This document shows, piece after piece, positions 44,700 through 56,579 of a stretch of 64,000 bases of DNA. The DNA comes from Schistocerca nitens (Eukaryota > Arthropoda > Insecta > Orthoptera > Acrididae). A program made the translations under genes and the position numbers. The stretch spans positions 536,445,383 to 536,509,382 of the forward strand of contig NC_064621.1 in NCBI RefSeq assembly GCF_023898315.1, given 5' to 3'. The stretch's first letter is position 1. Every line of letters begins with the position of its first letter. Below the pieces are notes generated by a model. That model was not told the origin of the DNA, did no database searches, and saw only the letters and a list, made by a program, of their open reading frames with translations.

Positions 44700-45249
44700 C
44701 GGTGAAGGTATGTTCTTGAAACTTTAACAAAAGCCCGTACCGAGCTACTGAGATTCTCTCTTGCAGAGTCTTCCACTGGAGTTTATCTATCATCTCGGTA
44801 ACGCTTTCGCGATTATTAAATGATCCGGCAACGAAGCGTGCTGCTCCCCGTTGGATCTTCTCTATTTCTTTTATCAACCCTATCTGGTACGGATCCCACC
44901 CCAGTGAGCAGTATTGAAGCAGTGGGCGAACAAGTGTACTGTAACCTACTTCATTTGTTTTCGGACTGCATTCCCTTAGTATTCTTCCAATGAATCTCAG
45001 TCTGGCATCTGATTTACCGACGATTGATTTTATACGGTCTCTCCATTTCAAATTACCTACTTCCAGATAATTTACGGAATTAACTGCTTCCAGTTGCTGA
45101 CCTGCTATATTGTAGCTAAATGATAAAGGATTTTTCTTTCTATATATTCGCAGCACATTACACTTGTCTACATTGAGATTCAATTGCCATTCCCTGCACC
45201 ATGCGTCAAATCGTTGCAGATTCTCCTGCATTCCAGAACAATTTTCCAT
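43996..45249 (-). CDS. Chimeric open reading frame: CR1-type LINE joined in frame to RTE-like LINE
   Basis: A 417-codon frame is open across the insertion junction. Residues 1 to about 183 come from the post-RT region of the CR1/Jockey-type LINE (DAWCREWQLNLNVDKCN, QRGAARFVAGSFNNRESVTE). Residues from about 184 come from the RTE-like LINE C-terminal region (YGSETWTINSL, MWCYRRMLKIRWVDH, RAASNQSQD). The junction lies at 44699/44700. There is no evidence of expression or selection; the frame is most simply explained by chance (one in three) at a recent insertion in a host LINE that was open here. Confidence 0.7.
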   Translation of the reverse strand: MENCSGMQENLQRFDAWCREWQLNLNVDKCNVLRIYRKKNPLSFSYNIAGQQLEAVNSVNYLEVGNLKWRDRIKSIVGKSDARLRFIGRILRECSPKTNEVGYSTLVRPLLQYCSLGWDPYQIGLIKEIEKIQRGAARFVAGSFNNRESVTEMIDKLQWKTLQERISVARYGLLLKFQEHTFTGMDGVLKGGYKMNINKSKTRIMECSRIKSGDVEGIRLGNETLKVVKEFCYLGSKITHDGRSREDIKCRLAIARKAFLKQRNVLTSSIDLSVKTSFLKVFVWSVAMYGSETWTINSLDKKRIEAFEMWCYRRMLKIRWVDHITNEEVLHIIGEKRSLWNNLTRRRDRLVGHVLRHQGITNLVLEGSVEGKNRSGRPRDGYTKQIQKDVGCSRYWEMKKLAQDRVAWRAASNQSQD

Positions 45250-46089
45250 TGTTACCGATATACTACAGCATCATCCGCAAAAAGCCTCAGTGAACTTTCG
45301 ATGTTATCCACAAGGTCATTTGTATATAATGTAAGCAGCAACTTCCCTACGACACTCCCCTGCGGCACACCTGAAATCACTCTTACTTCGGAAGACTTCT
45401 CTCCATTGAGAATGACATGCTGCATTCTGTTATCTAGGAACTCTTCAATCTAATCACACAATTGGTCTGATAGTCCATATGCTCTTACTTTATTGATTAA
45501 ACGACTGTGGGGAACTGTATCAAACGCCTTGCGGAAGTCAGCAAACACGGCATCTACCTGGGAACCCTTGTCTATGACCCTCTGAGTCTCGTGGGGGAAT
45601 AGCGCTAGTTGGGTATCACACGATCGTCTTGTTCGAAACCCATGCTGATTCCTACCGAGTATGTTTCTAGTCTCCAGAAAAGTTATTATACTCGAACATA
45701 ATACATGTTCCAAAATTCTACAACTGATGGACGTTAGAGATATAAGTCTACAGTTCTGCACATCTGTTCGACGTCCCTTCTTGAAGACGGGGATGACCTG
45801 TGCCCTTTTCCAATCCTTTGGAACGCTACGCTCTTCTAGAGACCTACGGTATACCGCTGCAAGAAAGGGGGGGCAAGTTCCTTCGCGTACTCTGTGTAAA
45901 GTCGAACTGGTATCCCATCAGGTCCAGCGGCTTTTAATCTTTTGAGCGAAGTTAATTGTTTTTCTATCCCTCTGTCATCGATTTCGATATCTACCATTTT
46001 GTCATCTGTGCCACAGTCTAGAGAAGAAACTACAGTGCAGTCTTCCTCTGTGAAACAGAGGTCCACCCCGAGGCGTCTGTGGTGCACCA

Positions 46090-46600
46090 CGGGCTGCAGC
46101 TGTCAGGGATGAACGACAGCTGTGGAGAAGTGAGGTGCTACTGTTGAGCAACTGACCGCGAGATGAATCATGGGGCTACCAAGACTGTCTCCTCAACGAC
46201 CGTGCAGCTAACGTTGCTGTTTATAGAGCTTCGCAGAAGGTGCCTGGTTCATGCAGCTATGCTGGCGCTGTCTGCAGCTTATCGGTGGCAAAAGCTGGAA
46301 TTTGCAAACCAATACTGCAACTGGAAGTCCACCAAGTGGTGACAGGTGTCTCTTTCAGATGAATCAAGTTTTATGTTCCATGGGACAGAGATGGCTGTCG
46401 ACGTGCATGGCGTGGAACGACTGGAAGCAAAGACCCTACACCAATCAACGGAAGAGTCCATGACGGAGGAGAGAGCCTTGTGGTCTAGAGACAGTTTTCG
46501 AGGCATTCCCTCAGTGATCTCGTCATCCTGGAAGGCGTAGTGGGTCAACACAAGTATGCATCTATCCTTGCGGAGCATATTCATGGACAAGTGGGCACTG
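46090..46600 (+). pseudogene. Tc1-like transposase remnant
   Basis: Broken plus-strand frames resemble the family of the element at 60759-62501: a helix-turn-helix end with RRRCLVHAAMLALSAAYRW (46225-46285), KLEFANQYCNWKSTKW, the first catalytic region VSLSDESSFMFHGTE (46345-46390) and a later QFSRHSLSDLVILEGVVGQH (46485-46545). The C-terminal catalytic half is missing at the boundary to LTR-like sequence. Confidence 0.65.
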
Positions 46601-46609
46601 AGCCGTGGT

Positions 46610-48075
46610 AAAATTTGCTGTTTTGAAGAGCGCGCCGCAGCGCGTAGTGTGAAGCAGTTGCCCTCCGTTTCTGGCGACGGCGGCGCCGCTGTGGCCATCG
46701 CAGCTTTGGTGTCTCCCTCTGGTGGGAAAGGGGAAAGGTAGCCTGGTCACGTGCATTTAAGGGTCGCTATAAGCTCGCTAGGCGGCGAGTCTGGTCATTT
46801 GGTCAGCAGGGTCAGTGTGGAGCAGACAGTGCCTGTCTGTCGTCCGGAGTGCTAGTATGTGTTAGGCCGCCAGTCTGCTCGAGTTTGTTCAGGCAATGGG
46901 CATTGGCATTTGGATCGATCGGTTGGTCGGTCGCGCACTGGGACACAAGATGACTTGTCCGTCTTGAGCGTCGGCGCATGTGAGGTCGCCACGTCAGTCC
47001 AGTGGACCGCGCCGTATAGCGAGGGGTAGTGGCTTCTCGGCCGACACGAGAGCAACAGGAGTCAACCCACGACATCGGCGTGGCCGGTGCGAGCTGCGAC
47101 GCCGTGAGACAGGAGATCGGCGCGCCTTCCTGCGTCCGTTGAAGCGGCTGGCAACGGACGGTTCGGGAGAGCGTTTTGGGGGTGGTGCGCCAGGTCTTCG
47201 CCAGAAATTGCAGTTTATTAGAAGTTAAGTGATTCGTGATATGTTGTTTCATTTACTTGTAAATCCTACTTGTTTTCTTGGTCAGTCTCTCGTCCCCAGC
47301 TTGCTCGTCTGTCTCCCGTCCGCATTTGTTAGGCAGTTAGTGTCTGTCTGTCTGTCGGTCTGCCGTACATTAATAGCTGCCTCTGTCACGTTTGTCGGAT
47401 TCGGTGTTAACGAATTTATTGCTTGAAGTGTAACGGCCGAATTCCTGAAATATGTTTTTATCTTGCCTATCATCTTGAGAGGCGGAATTGTGTAACGTAG
47501 ATCACGTTTGTCCAAACTTGTATATTTTATGTAAGACTGCATTTCAAGGGTTTTTATTTAAATGGTCATTTTAGTATATAAAGTTGCCACCCTTCCACCG
47601 TAAAACTTAAAACAAAATCAAGTTGCACCTTCGGTGACAAGTTAATCTTTTAATGTTAGTGTTTTGTACCATATCCCTCCCTCCTACGGGGTGCATAGTT
47701 TATGTGCTTGTGTGAGTTGTTAAAATTTTTAGTTTAAAGTAATCTGGTGTGTTGCAGATTTGCACCAGTGTAGTCTTTCAGAGGTTGTCGTGAGCGGTCG
47801 TGACTACGCCGTGTCAAAAGGGAGCGGCAAGGTTCTCAGCCCGAAAGCTCATACTGTCAAAAAATTTGTACTTTCTGCCTCTGAATAAATTGTAACTTGA
47901 TATTTGTTGAAAGAAATTTGATTTGTTTTCATCAGTTACCCACTGGCAACTACTTCCACGCTCATATAGTGTGATTAAATGTGTTAATGTTCTTGATGAA
48001 TCTATAGTAAATAAAGTAAATTCTTAAGAAAAAGTTTTGAAAGTAAATTCACGGTTCAGGCACATTGCCTGGATA
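46610..48075 (+). mobile_element. Putative LTR-retrotransposon terminal region
   Basis: A long non-coding block with a GC-rich first half and AT-rich second half, a TATA-like ctataagc near 46767, a polyadenylation-type aataaa at 47884, and no open frames, as expected for the LTR and adjoining untranslated part of a retrotransposon. I recognise it as a widespread locust-type repeat. No duplicate LTR, primer binding site or target duplication could be fixed, so the boundaries are approximate. Confidence 0.4.
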
Positions 48076-48159
48076 GGGTAGAATGCTAATCATTTTCACG
48101 TTCTAGAATGTTACATGTTGTATCCACAGTGTTGTAAATTTAATGGCCAGCAATGAATG

Positions 48160-48560
48160 TGTATAAGCAGGAATCCACAGCTATCGTTTAATGACGGCCG
48201 ATGGCACACGGCCTATGTAGCTGGAGCAAGTGGCTCTGACTGGAACAGCTCTCTGTGCAGCTATCTCCGTCTGGGTTATTGCTCCTTCCTGCCTGCTTTC
48301 GTCGTGGGCAGCGGAAGCGCGGTCCGCATTGCCTCAGCGGCGACACAGCGCGAGGCTCCCGCTGCCTGCCGACAACCGCCGATAAGCGCACCGCGGCCTA
48401 CAAACGCCATTAGCACACAATCGTGTCCGCCCGTCATTAACATAGACTACCTGCCTGCCCGCGGCGCAACCGACAACCGCGCAGCTAATCCGCTTCGCTT
48501 ATAGCCGAAGTGCCAGCGTATCGCAAGGAATGCGGCAGCGTTCGGGTGGCGCCACGCTGT
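48160..48560. other. GC-rich unassigned segment
   Basis: CpG-rich relative to surroundings (for example gccgataagcgcaccgcggc), with an open plus frame of 115 codons (48157-48504) lacking any family motif. It could be part of the preceding LTR element or a host regulatory region; the sequence does not decide. Confidence 0.25.
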
Positions 48561-48751
48561 TATCACAGTGTACTCGATTTTGGGGATCCCCTCCCTGTCA
48601 CCTTGATTCACTTTTATCCATCGTCTTTTCCCAAATCTTTTCAGGAAAATGTAGGAATTGTTGCCTGAACTTGGTGAACTGGAACTGCAGTTATCATGTT
48701 TCTGAGGTTGTTCTTAGTATTACGGCATACACACTGAGGTGACAAAAGTCA

Positions 48752-49535
48752 CTAAACTTTGAAAAAACACACTACATGCAGTTCAGAACTTGTAAGGGGT
48801 GTCCCAAGAGTATATGTCTAACATACGGTGACAAGAAGATAGAAGAAGTGGACAGTGTTAAATTCTTGGGATTACAGCTTGATAATAAATTCAACTGGGA
48901 GGAGCACACCACAGAACTGCTGAAGCGTCTTAACAAATCTGTTTGCAATGCGAATTTTGTCAGACATAGGGGATATAAAAATGAAAAAGCTGGCATACTA
49001 TGCTTACTTTCATTCCATAATTTCATATGGGATTATTTTTTGGGGTAATTCATCAAGCCAAGCTAAAGTTTTCCGGGCACAAAAACGTGCAGTGAGAGGT
49101 ATATGTGGTGTGAACACAAGAACATCCTGCAGAAGCCTGTTTAGGGAACTAGGGATACTAACTACTGCTTCCCAATATATTTATTCCTTAATTAAATTTG
49201 TCATTAAAAATATATAACTTTTTCAAACCAACAGCTCAATTCATGGAATCAATACTAGAAATAAGAATAATCTTCACAAGGATTTAGTCACTTAGTCTTG
49301 TACAAAAAGGTGTGCATTATTCAGGAACACACATTTTCAATAACTTGCCAGCAGCCATAAAAAGCTTAACAACCAATGAAATTCAGTTTAAGAGATGCCT
49401 AAAGGATTTATTGGTGGCCAACTCCTTCTACTCCATTGATGAATTTCTTAGTAAAACCAACTGATTTGTATATAAGTACAACATAACTTCTGCATAATTT
49501 CAGTGCAGTAATGTGTTCATTGAAAATTTATATGT

Positions 49536-49587
<52 letters not shown>

Positions 49588-49908
49588 GTATAATCTAACT
49601 TCTGCACCATTTCAGTGCAGTAATGTGTTCATTGTAAATAAGTATTACAGTAGTTGTATTACCTTATAAATAAATAAAAAACTTTTTTATTTTAAATTCA
49701 GTGCATTAGTATTTGTAAATTGACACTTAGTGTTCATTAAAAAATGACGATCATTCCACTTGGGACCTGTGGAATGGTACATTAGCTTATTTGTTTTAGT
49801 TGTAAATATTTGTCATGTATTGTTGTTTTTTCTGACATGTTCCACATCCTGGAGGACCTCCTCAATACGGATCAATTGGAATGAAAGTAAATCTAATCTA
49901 ATCTAATG
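48752..49908 (+). pseudogene. Jockey-type LINE, 3' fragment
   Basis: The plus strand encodes the post-RT region: DSVKFLGLQLDNKFNWEEHT (48853-48915), AYYAYFHSIISYGIIFWGNS (48984-49045) and QYIYSLIKFVIKNI, in two frames separated by a frameshift near 48960. The 3' end is a (TCTAA)n-type tail (49888-49908). It is inserted immediately inside the left terminus of the Tc1-like element (after gacaaaagtca). Confidence 0.75.
49540..49585. repeat. (TG)n microsatellite between direct repeats
   Basis: 23 TG units. The roughly 45-bp sequences just before (acttctgcataatttcagtg from 49486) and just after (acttctgcaccatttcagtg from 49600) are near-identical and both end agtaatgtgttcattg. Confidence 0.95.
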
Positions 49909-50136
49909 GGATACCTACTAATACCCTGTCGGACCTCGTTTTAGACGGTGTAGTCTTTGCAACTCGACGTGGCATATACTCAACGAATCGTTTTGAATTC
50001 CCTGCATAAATACTGAGCCCTACTGCCTCTACAGCCGTCCATTATTGCGAAAGTTTTTGTGCACAAACTGATCTGCAGATTATGTCCCACGAATGTTCGA
50101 TTGGATTCATGTCGGGCGATCTGAGTGGCCGATTCA

Positions 50137-50334
50137 AATGGTTCAAATGGGTTTGAGCACTATCGGACTTAACATCTGAGGTCATCAGTCCCCTAGACTT
50201 AGAACTACTTAAACCTAACTAACAAAAGGACATCACACACTTCCATGCCCGAAGCAGGATTCGAACCTGCGACCGTAGCAGCAGCACCTTTCCGAACTGA
50301 AGTGCCTAGAACCGCTCGGCTACAGCGGCCGGCC
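50137..50334 (-). mobile_element. tRNA-derived SINE (family A, gcagcagc subfamily)
   Basis: Full-length minus-strand copy with a perfect 12-bp duplication gtggccgattca at 50125-50136 and 50335-50346. Confidence 0.92.
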
Positions 50335-50754
50335 GTGGCCGATTCATTCGCTCGAACTGCCCAGAATGTTCTTCAAACCAATCACGAACAACTGTGTCTC
50401 AGTCACATGGCGCTCTGTCATCCATAAAAATTCCATAGCTGTTTGAGAACAAATGGTCTCCAAGTAGCTAAACGTAACTATCTCCAGTCAATGATTGGTT
50501 CTGTTGGACCAGAAGACTCGGTCCATTTCATGTAAACGCAGCCCACACCATTATGGAGCCACCACCAGTTTGCGCAGTGCTTGTTAAAAACTTGGGTCCA
50601 TGGTAGCGTGGGGTCTGCGCCACACTTGAACACTACCGTATGCTGAAATAAGGACTCATCTGACCAGATCACGGTTTTTCAGTCGTATAGGGTCCAACTG
50701 ATATGGTCACAAGCCCAGTAGAAGGGCTGAAGATTATGTCGTACTGTCAACAAG

Positions 50755-50959
50755 AGTTCAAATGGTTCAAATGGCTCTGAGCACTATGGGACATAACATG
50801 TGAGATCATCAAGTCCCCTAGAACTTAGAACTACTTAAACCTAACTAACCTAAGGACATCACACACATCCATACCCGAAGCAGGATTCGAACCTGCGACT
50901 GTAGCGGTCGTGCGGTTCCAGACTGAAGCGCCTAGGACCGCTCGGCCACAGCGGCCGGC
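50755..50959 (-). mobile_element. tRNA-derived SINE (family A)
   Basis: Full-length minus-strand copy; gtcaacaag / gtcaacagg flank it at 50746-50754 and 50960-50968. It interrupts the Tc1-like transposase between the helix-turn-helix and first catalytic regions. Confidence 0.9.
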
Positions 50960-51483
50960 GTCAACAGGACTACTCGCGTCGATAGTTTGCTCCCATAGCC
51001 CACTAACACCAGATTTCGCCGCACTGTCGTAGCGGATACGTTCGTCGTACGTACCACATCAATTTCTGCGGTTATTACACGCAGTGTTGCTTGTCTGTTA
51101 GGACTGACAACTCTATGCAAACGCCGCTGCTCTCTGTCGTTAAGAAAATGCCGTCGGCCATTACGTTGTCCGTGGTAAGAGGTAATGCCTGAAATGTGGT
51201 ATTTTCGGCACACTCTTTTTGCGCTGTCGATCTCGGATTATTGAGTTGTCTCATGATTTCCTGGATGAAATGTCTCATGGGCCTTGCTCCAGCAACTATT
51301 CCGCGTTCAAAGTCTGTTCATTCGCGTCGTGCATCCATAATCATGTCGGAGACCTTTTCGCATGAATCCCCTGAGTACAAATGATAGTTGCGCCAATGCA
51401 CTGCCCTTTTAAAGTTATGTACGGGATACTACCGACATCTGTATATGTGCATATCCTTATCTCAGGACTTTTGGCATCTCAGT

Positions 51484-53685
51484 ACAGAACCCTTGTTCTT
51501 CAGCGGCTCTTTACAGACTAGTGATACATTTCCCAGTTGTCTTTGCTTTTGAGAAAATACTTCCACAAAAGTGAAAATGGCTGTAATACGTGATCACCAA
51601 AAAGTACAGCACAATACTTAAAGTAATGCAACAACCGTCGTACGAATATATATTGGTCCCAGTAGGGCCAGTCTAATAACATGCTTCATAGAGCGAACAC
51701 CTCTGCTGGAATTGCTCACGTGGCATTCACGGTTTCTATAAATACGACGAAGCTTGTTTGGTTTATTACTTAGACTACACAATATCTACATATTCTGGCT
51801 CAGTGAGATTAGAAAGTTAGGTATAAATAATTCTGAAGATCATTATTACTGACCGTATTTAATACCGTAGTATAAAAATTTTTTGGCCGATGACTGAAAT
51901 AAAAATGTATCTTCCTGAGTCGCTTTGGATTTGTGCTGCGACTGTGTCACATCACGTGGGACGTGCGGTTTGTCTTAGTACGAACCATCTGATCTGTCAG
52001 TGTGCAGTGCAGTACGCAACAGATCCAGAACTGGTACCTTATTTGTATTGTTCAAATTGTTAGCCTCTCGGCAGATCGCATAGCGACGCACCGTCGACTG
52101 ACTTTTATGTTCCAGAATTTCAGGAGTTTGTCGCATGGCTTTCGTGGTTGCATCAGTCTAGTAACCAGGTCCACGAGAGTATCGGTCGGTGTCTCGTAAA
52201 TTAGGCTCTACGAAGGCCCTCGAAGTAGGTATTCCATTGGCTTTGGGCCTGGTGGCCGAGCTGGCCCAAGGAACAGGACGCCCGCAACGAATGCATTGTT
52301 GCCAAACGAAACGGAATTACTTTACAGAAACTCCAGACCTTCGCAGAACCCGTTTATTCTGAATCTGGGGAGCTACGACCACAACCATAGATGGAAACAT
52401 AAAAGACCAAAAGACATACTTGTAAGGACATAACATCTATGGCCAAGCATACGCAAACATAACGGCACAGGCGAGCCCCTGTTAATCAGACGCCATTATT
52501 GGATATCCAGCTGAAATACACTGTCGAATAACTGGCACCACACAGGGAAGCCGTACCGTACACTGCATGCAGACAAGCTCCACACATCCCCCACACAGTG
52601 AGATGATCTATGGCCGATCTCCCACTACTGTATAACGATCTTGATTGTTCCAGGAATGTAGCAGCTGCAGCAACTGGGACACATCGCCATCGCTTGTCAC
52701 GGTAATGATGCATGATACCTATACTAACAAATCCAACCTTGCATGAGCTATCGCAGCTAGTAAGCCACTACTGCTCTTACTACCCATCCCACGGTCGCAG
52801 AGGTTTTTTTCCCACGGCACGAGCCATGGCAGTTTTTTCCTTCTGCTCTTCAAATCGCTACCCTCACTCGCGTTTCGTCCACTATCTATCACCTGATGGA
52901 CCGTGTTAATGCGTAGCCTTACCCAGACGCACGGACAACATCACAGCCCAGCATCCTGTGATCCACTTACTAGACAACTAACATGTTTACGGAGGTGACA
53001 GTAGAACTTTTGGTTTGGTCACCACGTTGGTGCGGGCGTGGAGGGGCCCCATCTCTTATTTAACTTTGAAACGAGCTATCGGGGACGACGACTGCCTTGT
53101 AGCAACATACTCAGAAAATGTCAGTATACTGTCTTCCAAATTTTGTCAGCAGTTTTCCGTTGTCGGTTTCACTCTGGAGAGGTCTAAAGAAATACTGTGC
53201 GCCATAGTAGGATACCTTTGGTCTGCGTCGTCAGTTACGTAGAAGATGACGCGACGTTAAACTCTACCTTTCCTTCGCAGCAAACGTTGGCGGACACACC
53301 ACAACATTCAGACTGCCCTAAAACCTGTTAAATCACAAAAAAAACTGTTGCAACAAAATTACCAACTCCATAGAAAAAAGAAAACAAGTTACTGACAGAC
53401 GAAAGGCAGCCTGGGGTTTGCCTGGGGTGTACTCTCATGTCGAGACGGAGCACAATCTCTGATTTGGACTGCGCTTAGGAATAAAATGGCCTGTGTACTG
53501 ATCAACGATCGAGGAAAATTACAGAAAACGTGAATCTCAAATACCAGACGAAACTCCTCGCTTGCGCGAGACCTTTGCCTCAATCAGTGAGTCATTCCGA
53601 TAGGTAACATTACAATGATGCTACTATTTATAGGGAACACACAAGTAAAAAGAACAGAATGAGAGGTGCGAGATACGAAGTGCTT
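51484..53685. other. Unassigned sequence
   Basis: Two kilobases with no recognised element. Short frames (52002-52199, 52712-52909, 53015-53242) lack motifs and splice context. Confidence 0.25.
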
Positions 53686-54230
53686 CGCGATTCCTATTAC
53701 AGGCTTGTAGGGGCTTTAGAGGGAACTAGGTAGAAAAAGTTTTAATCAGGAACCTTGTCCGGAAATATACCGTTTGGATATAAAATAAGTCTGAAGATCG
53801 GATCACTTTTCCTACTTCACGGGAGGCACACTAATTCTGAAGAGGGTGCCGTAATCAATCACTGTTGCAATTATTATGATTTCACAATCCATTTTTGTCC
53901 GACTACAGCAACGGTGGCGCCGAGAACCTTTTCAGTTCGCAACCAGGAGGGTCGACTGTTTGCTCCACTGATGCGTCACACTGGACTTGGTAGAGGACAT
54001 CCTCCGTCACGAGAACTGACTGCGAGTATTCGAAACATTGCCTACGCCAGGGGCTCCTGCGCTGTGTGCGTAGCGTGAAGCGGCAGACTGTGAACGTGAT
54101 CCGATCTTCAACCGTTTTTTACATCCAGACGGCACATTTACGGACAAGGGTTCTTTATAGTAACCTTAGCTACTAAATTCTATTTACAGCCACTCGAAGA
54201 CTGTAGAAGAAATTGTGTAGCACCCTGTAT
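53686..54230 (+). mobile_element. Fragment or deletion derivative of the 29995-type DNA transposon
   Basis: The left end (ttcctattacaggcttgtagg ... ggaaccttgtccggaaatataccg) parallels the start of the element at 29995 (ttcccgttacagacttctagg ... ggaacccatgtccggaattgtatcg). A termination-like sequence gtgtagcaccctgtat ends it at about 54230. The interior carries traces of a helix-turn-helix region only, so it is probably non-autonomous. Confidence 0.5.
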
Positions 54231-55250
54231 ATTCAATGGCACTGAGTTATCGTTTGCAGCATACAGGTGTGAAAAGCACTTCGCTGATAAAGGCTCGCAC
54301 ATATTGTCAGAAATGCAGTGTGTGGTAACAAAGAGCCTATTGCTCTTTGTCTCGGATTCTTCAGCCGACTTTCATTTGACAACTTTTCTGACGTTTCGAG
54401 CAGGAGTGGCTGGCTTTGTAAAGCTTCGTTCGCTCTTGCTGGTGGTGAGCTATGGTCTAACTTGCGGCCGCAGATTACGTGTACCTGGCTCGCCATCGAC
54501 TGATGGCTCTACTTCAATTCTCCACCAACAACAGAGAGTAAAGCTTTAACAAGGCCAGACACTAGTACTGGCGAGAAGTCAGAAAAATCATTACGCATTG
54601 CATGGAGCAATTAACGTGTTTTTCGATCAGCAGTGGAACGCACACTCTCAGAATTGCGAGGCGATGTTTCTCTGCCAAACACCATATCATTCTTGTAGCA
54701 CCTCCCACTGTAGTTTGTTCAGTATTTATGTGATTTTCTGTAACTGACTACACACACAAACGTACAAACCAGTGACGAAGTGATCAGCTCTTCTTTGTAT
54801 CTTCTACTACACAACCATTACTCCAACTTGTTAAAGATCCCAGATTGACGAACGCCAGTCAAGGAGTGACCATACTAGGATTTTCGTAAACTACCTCATT
54901 CGTGGGTGAATGAAACCTTAGGAAGTGTCTGAAAAAACTGTAAACCCGGTATCCACGTGTACAACGACTAAATTTATGTGGTCGTAACACTGTAAATCGT
55001 TCCGTTAACGTATATAGTTGTTAGTTCCCACTGATTCCAGTATGAGATTATCAGTCATTTACGAAAATGAAATGGGTGTTTTCTTTTTTTAGGTGCATGA
55101 TTTTCGTGCCAACTGCTGTTCTTAAGGCCTTTGTGTCTTTCGTAATACAATTTTAATGATGTGACGACATTATTGTATAGCAGTGCGATGTCTACCAGTT
55201 TGCGTTGTCAGTCAGGTCGTTTATTTCACATACACTCCCATAGCAATACC
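54231..55250. other. Unassigned sequence
   Basis: No recognised gene or element; AT-rich toward the end. Confidence 0.25.
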
Positions 55251-55269
55251 CTCCCCCTCCCCCTCCCCG

Positions 55270-55313
<44 letters not shown>

Positions 55314-55320
55314 GCGCGCG
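55245..55320. repeat. (CCCTCC)n, (CA)n and (CG)5 compound microsatellite
   Basis: Pyrimidine-rich ccctcc units at 55250-55268, 20 CA units at 55271-55310 and five CG units at 55311-55320. The alternating purine-pyrimidine run is a classic Z-DNA-prone sequence. Confidence 0.95.
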
Positions 55321-55349
55321 CTACTTAAGCAAAGGTATATATACCGTCC

Positions 55350-55735
55350 GTACAGAATGTTTTGAAGAAGAGAAAAGTGTTGCAAAGCTTGTGACGCACA
55401 CCTTCGCTCCCAAACAAAAACAACGCAGTGCGAACAGCTAGCATGACTTAACTGAAATACAAAACGCAGACCATTTTTTGCGGGAAAAAAATCATCATGA
55501 GTGGCGAGTCTTGAATGCGAACCTACCACAAAACAATGAAGTACAAAAATTCAATCGAAGGATTAACGCCTTAACGACATAACAGACATTCAAAGGCAAT
55601 TTGGCACGTAAGTTGGACAACATCCCAAAGAAGGACATCTCTGGCAGTTTCCCATAGTTGTATGAACGTTCTGTGCGTCTCGCTCAAGTGGGGGCGGACT
55701 TTTCAGAGCAGCTGAACCAATGAAACTACCATCTT
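55350..55735 (+). pseudogene. mariner-like transposase remnant
   Basis: A highly degraded plus-strand frame: a region around the first catalytic residue (KIIMSGES at about 55489-55512, in the position of ITGDESW) and a C-terminal part reading NIPKKDISGSFP and LYERSVRLAQVGADF (55620-55705), which matches the usual mariner C-terminus. The second and third catalytic regions are deleted. Confidence 0.45.
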
Positions 55736-56239
55736 AATGTTCCTCTATTTTACGTTAATACACTCTCGAAACTTTTTAACTGATGTGGTGCATACTCACT
55801 CACATACACATGGTGTAACAAGTATACTTGCAAATATTTTGTATGTGTTATCATAATATGTGCACACAAGTGTGTTGGTTATATTTACTCTGTACCGAAC
55901 AGTATTACCACAAACACGTCACAAACTTTATTGACCTGATATTTTCTGCATGGTCATACTGCATCACTAAGTGGTTTACACCTGTTAGTATAGATCCACG
56001 TGCCCCCACTTCAACACCTGATCTGCTGCCCATGTGAAAAGAAGTATTAATGGCTTGCTCTTGCCACATGAAGACGTAGGTACATGCCAAGCTGAAAATG
56101 TACGATTCGTAATGGCTATAATCATTAGTCAGCATATGACATAAATACTGACGTAATGTTGTTCAGTCACCATGAGAACCATCTGCACTCATACCCGTGA
56201 CATCCTGTATGTATTCACTCAAACATCTAGCTGTCCCCT

Positions 56240-56326
<87 letters not shown>
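56240..56326. repeat. (CA)n microsatellite with one CAGA interruption
   Basis: About 43 dinucleotide units from 56240 to 56326, interrupted at 56265-56272 by agacaga. Confidence 0.97.
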
Positions 56327-56332
<6 letters not shown>

Positions 56333-56579
56333 TCCACCCACCCAGCTATATACACACATGCACACCCAGTTACGCAAGGACGCACAACGCCCCCACGCCC
56401 TGCTGATATGTTTCTGCTTCATTTAATAGCGTTATAGCAACAGAGAGCAGCTAATTCACTTCGATCTGACCTCACGTGTCAGAACGGCTGGTGAATAAAA
56501 GGAAAAAAGTTTCCAGTGAGAGCCGACGGTGCACATGTGTGGAGTAAGTTGAAAGTAGGCGCTCTATAGTGGGAGGTTA

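Larger units (their letters stand above)
43890..46085 (-). pseudogene. CR1/Jockey-type LINE remnant
   Basis: Minus strand, 5' to 3': LKRLKAAGPDGIPVRLYTEY (about 46000-45900), LISLTSISCRILEHVLCS and QHGFRTRRSCDTQLALF (45760-45600), then FADFRKAFDTVPHSRLINKV (45560-45500), the palm-domain block with the first catalytic Asp, and the post-RT region LRIYRKKNPLSF ... VRPLLQYCSLGWDPYQ (45190-44890). The YADD region lies near 45270 and is frame-broken. The 3' part continues after a 739-bp insertion with EESSSYIASSYVYLANR (43949-43900). Frameshifts separate the blocks. Confidence 0.7.
48733..51483 (-). pseudogene. Tc1-like transposon, copy 2, carrying a LINE and two SINEs
   Basis: Both termini are preserved: actgaggtgacaaaagtc at 48733-48750 and gacttttggcatctcagt at 51466-51483 (16 of 18 positions match when inverted). 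The minus-strand transposase is broken: ISGITSYHGQRNGRRHFLND (helix-turn-helix side, about 51190-51130), IWSDESLFQ (first catalytic Asp, about 50670) and a central region down to about 50350. The C-terminal catalytic region is largely lost. Insertions: LINE 48752-49908, SINEs 50137-50334 and 50755-50959. Confidence 0.85.

Noticed and set aside
46979-47228. Arginine/glycine-rich frame in the GC-rich LTR-like block
   Set aside because: No motif, no downstream continuation, and the block has the composition of LTR/untranslated sequence.
55221-55529. Valine/cysteine-rich frame over the CA/CG tract
   Set aside because: Also microsatellite translation, without start context or motif.
56172-56426. 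Histidine/threonine-rich small proteins at the CA repeat
   Set aside because: Direct translation of a (CA)n microsatellite.
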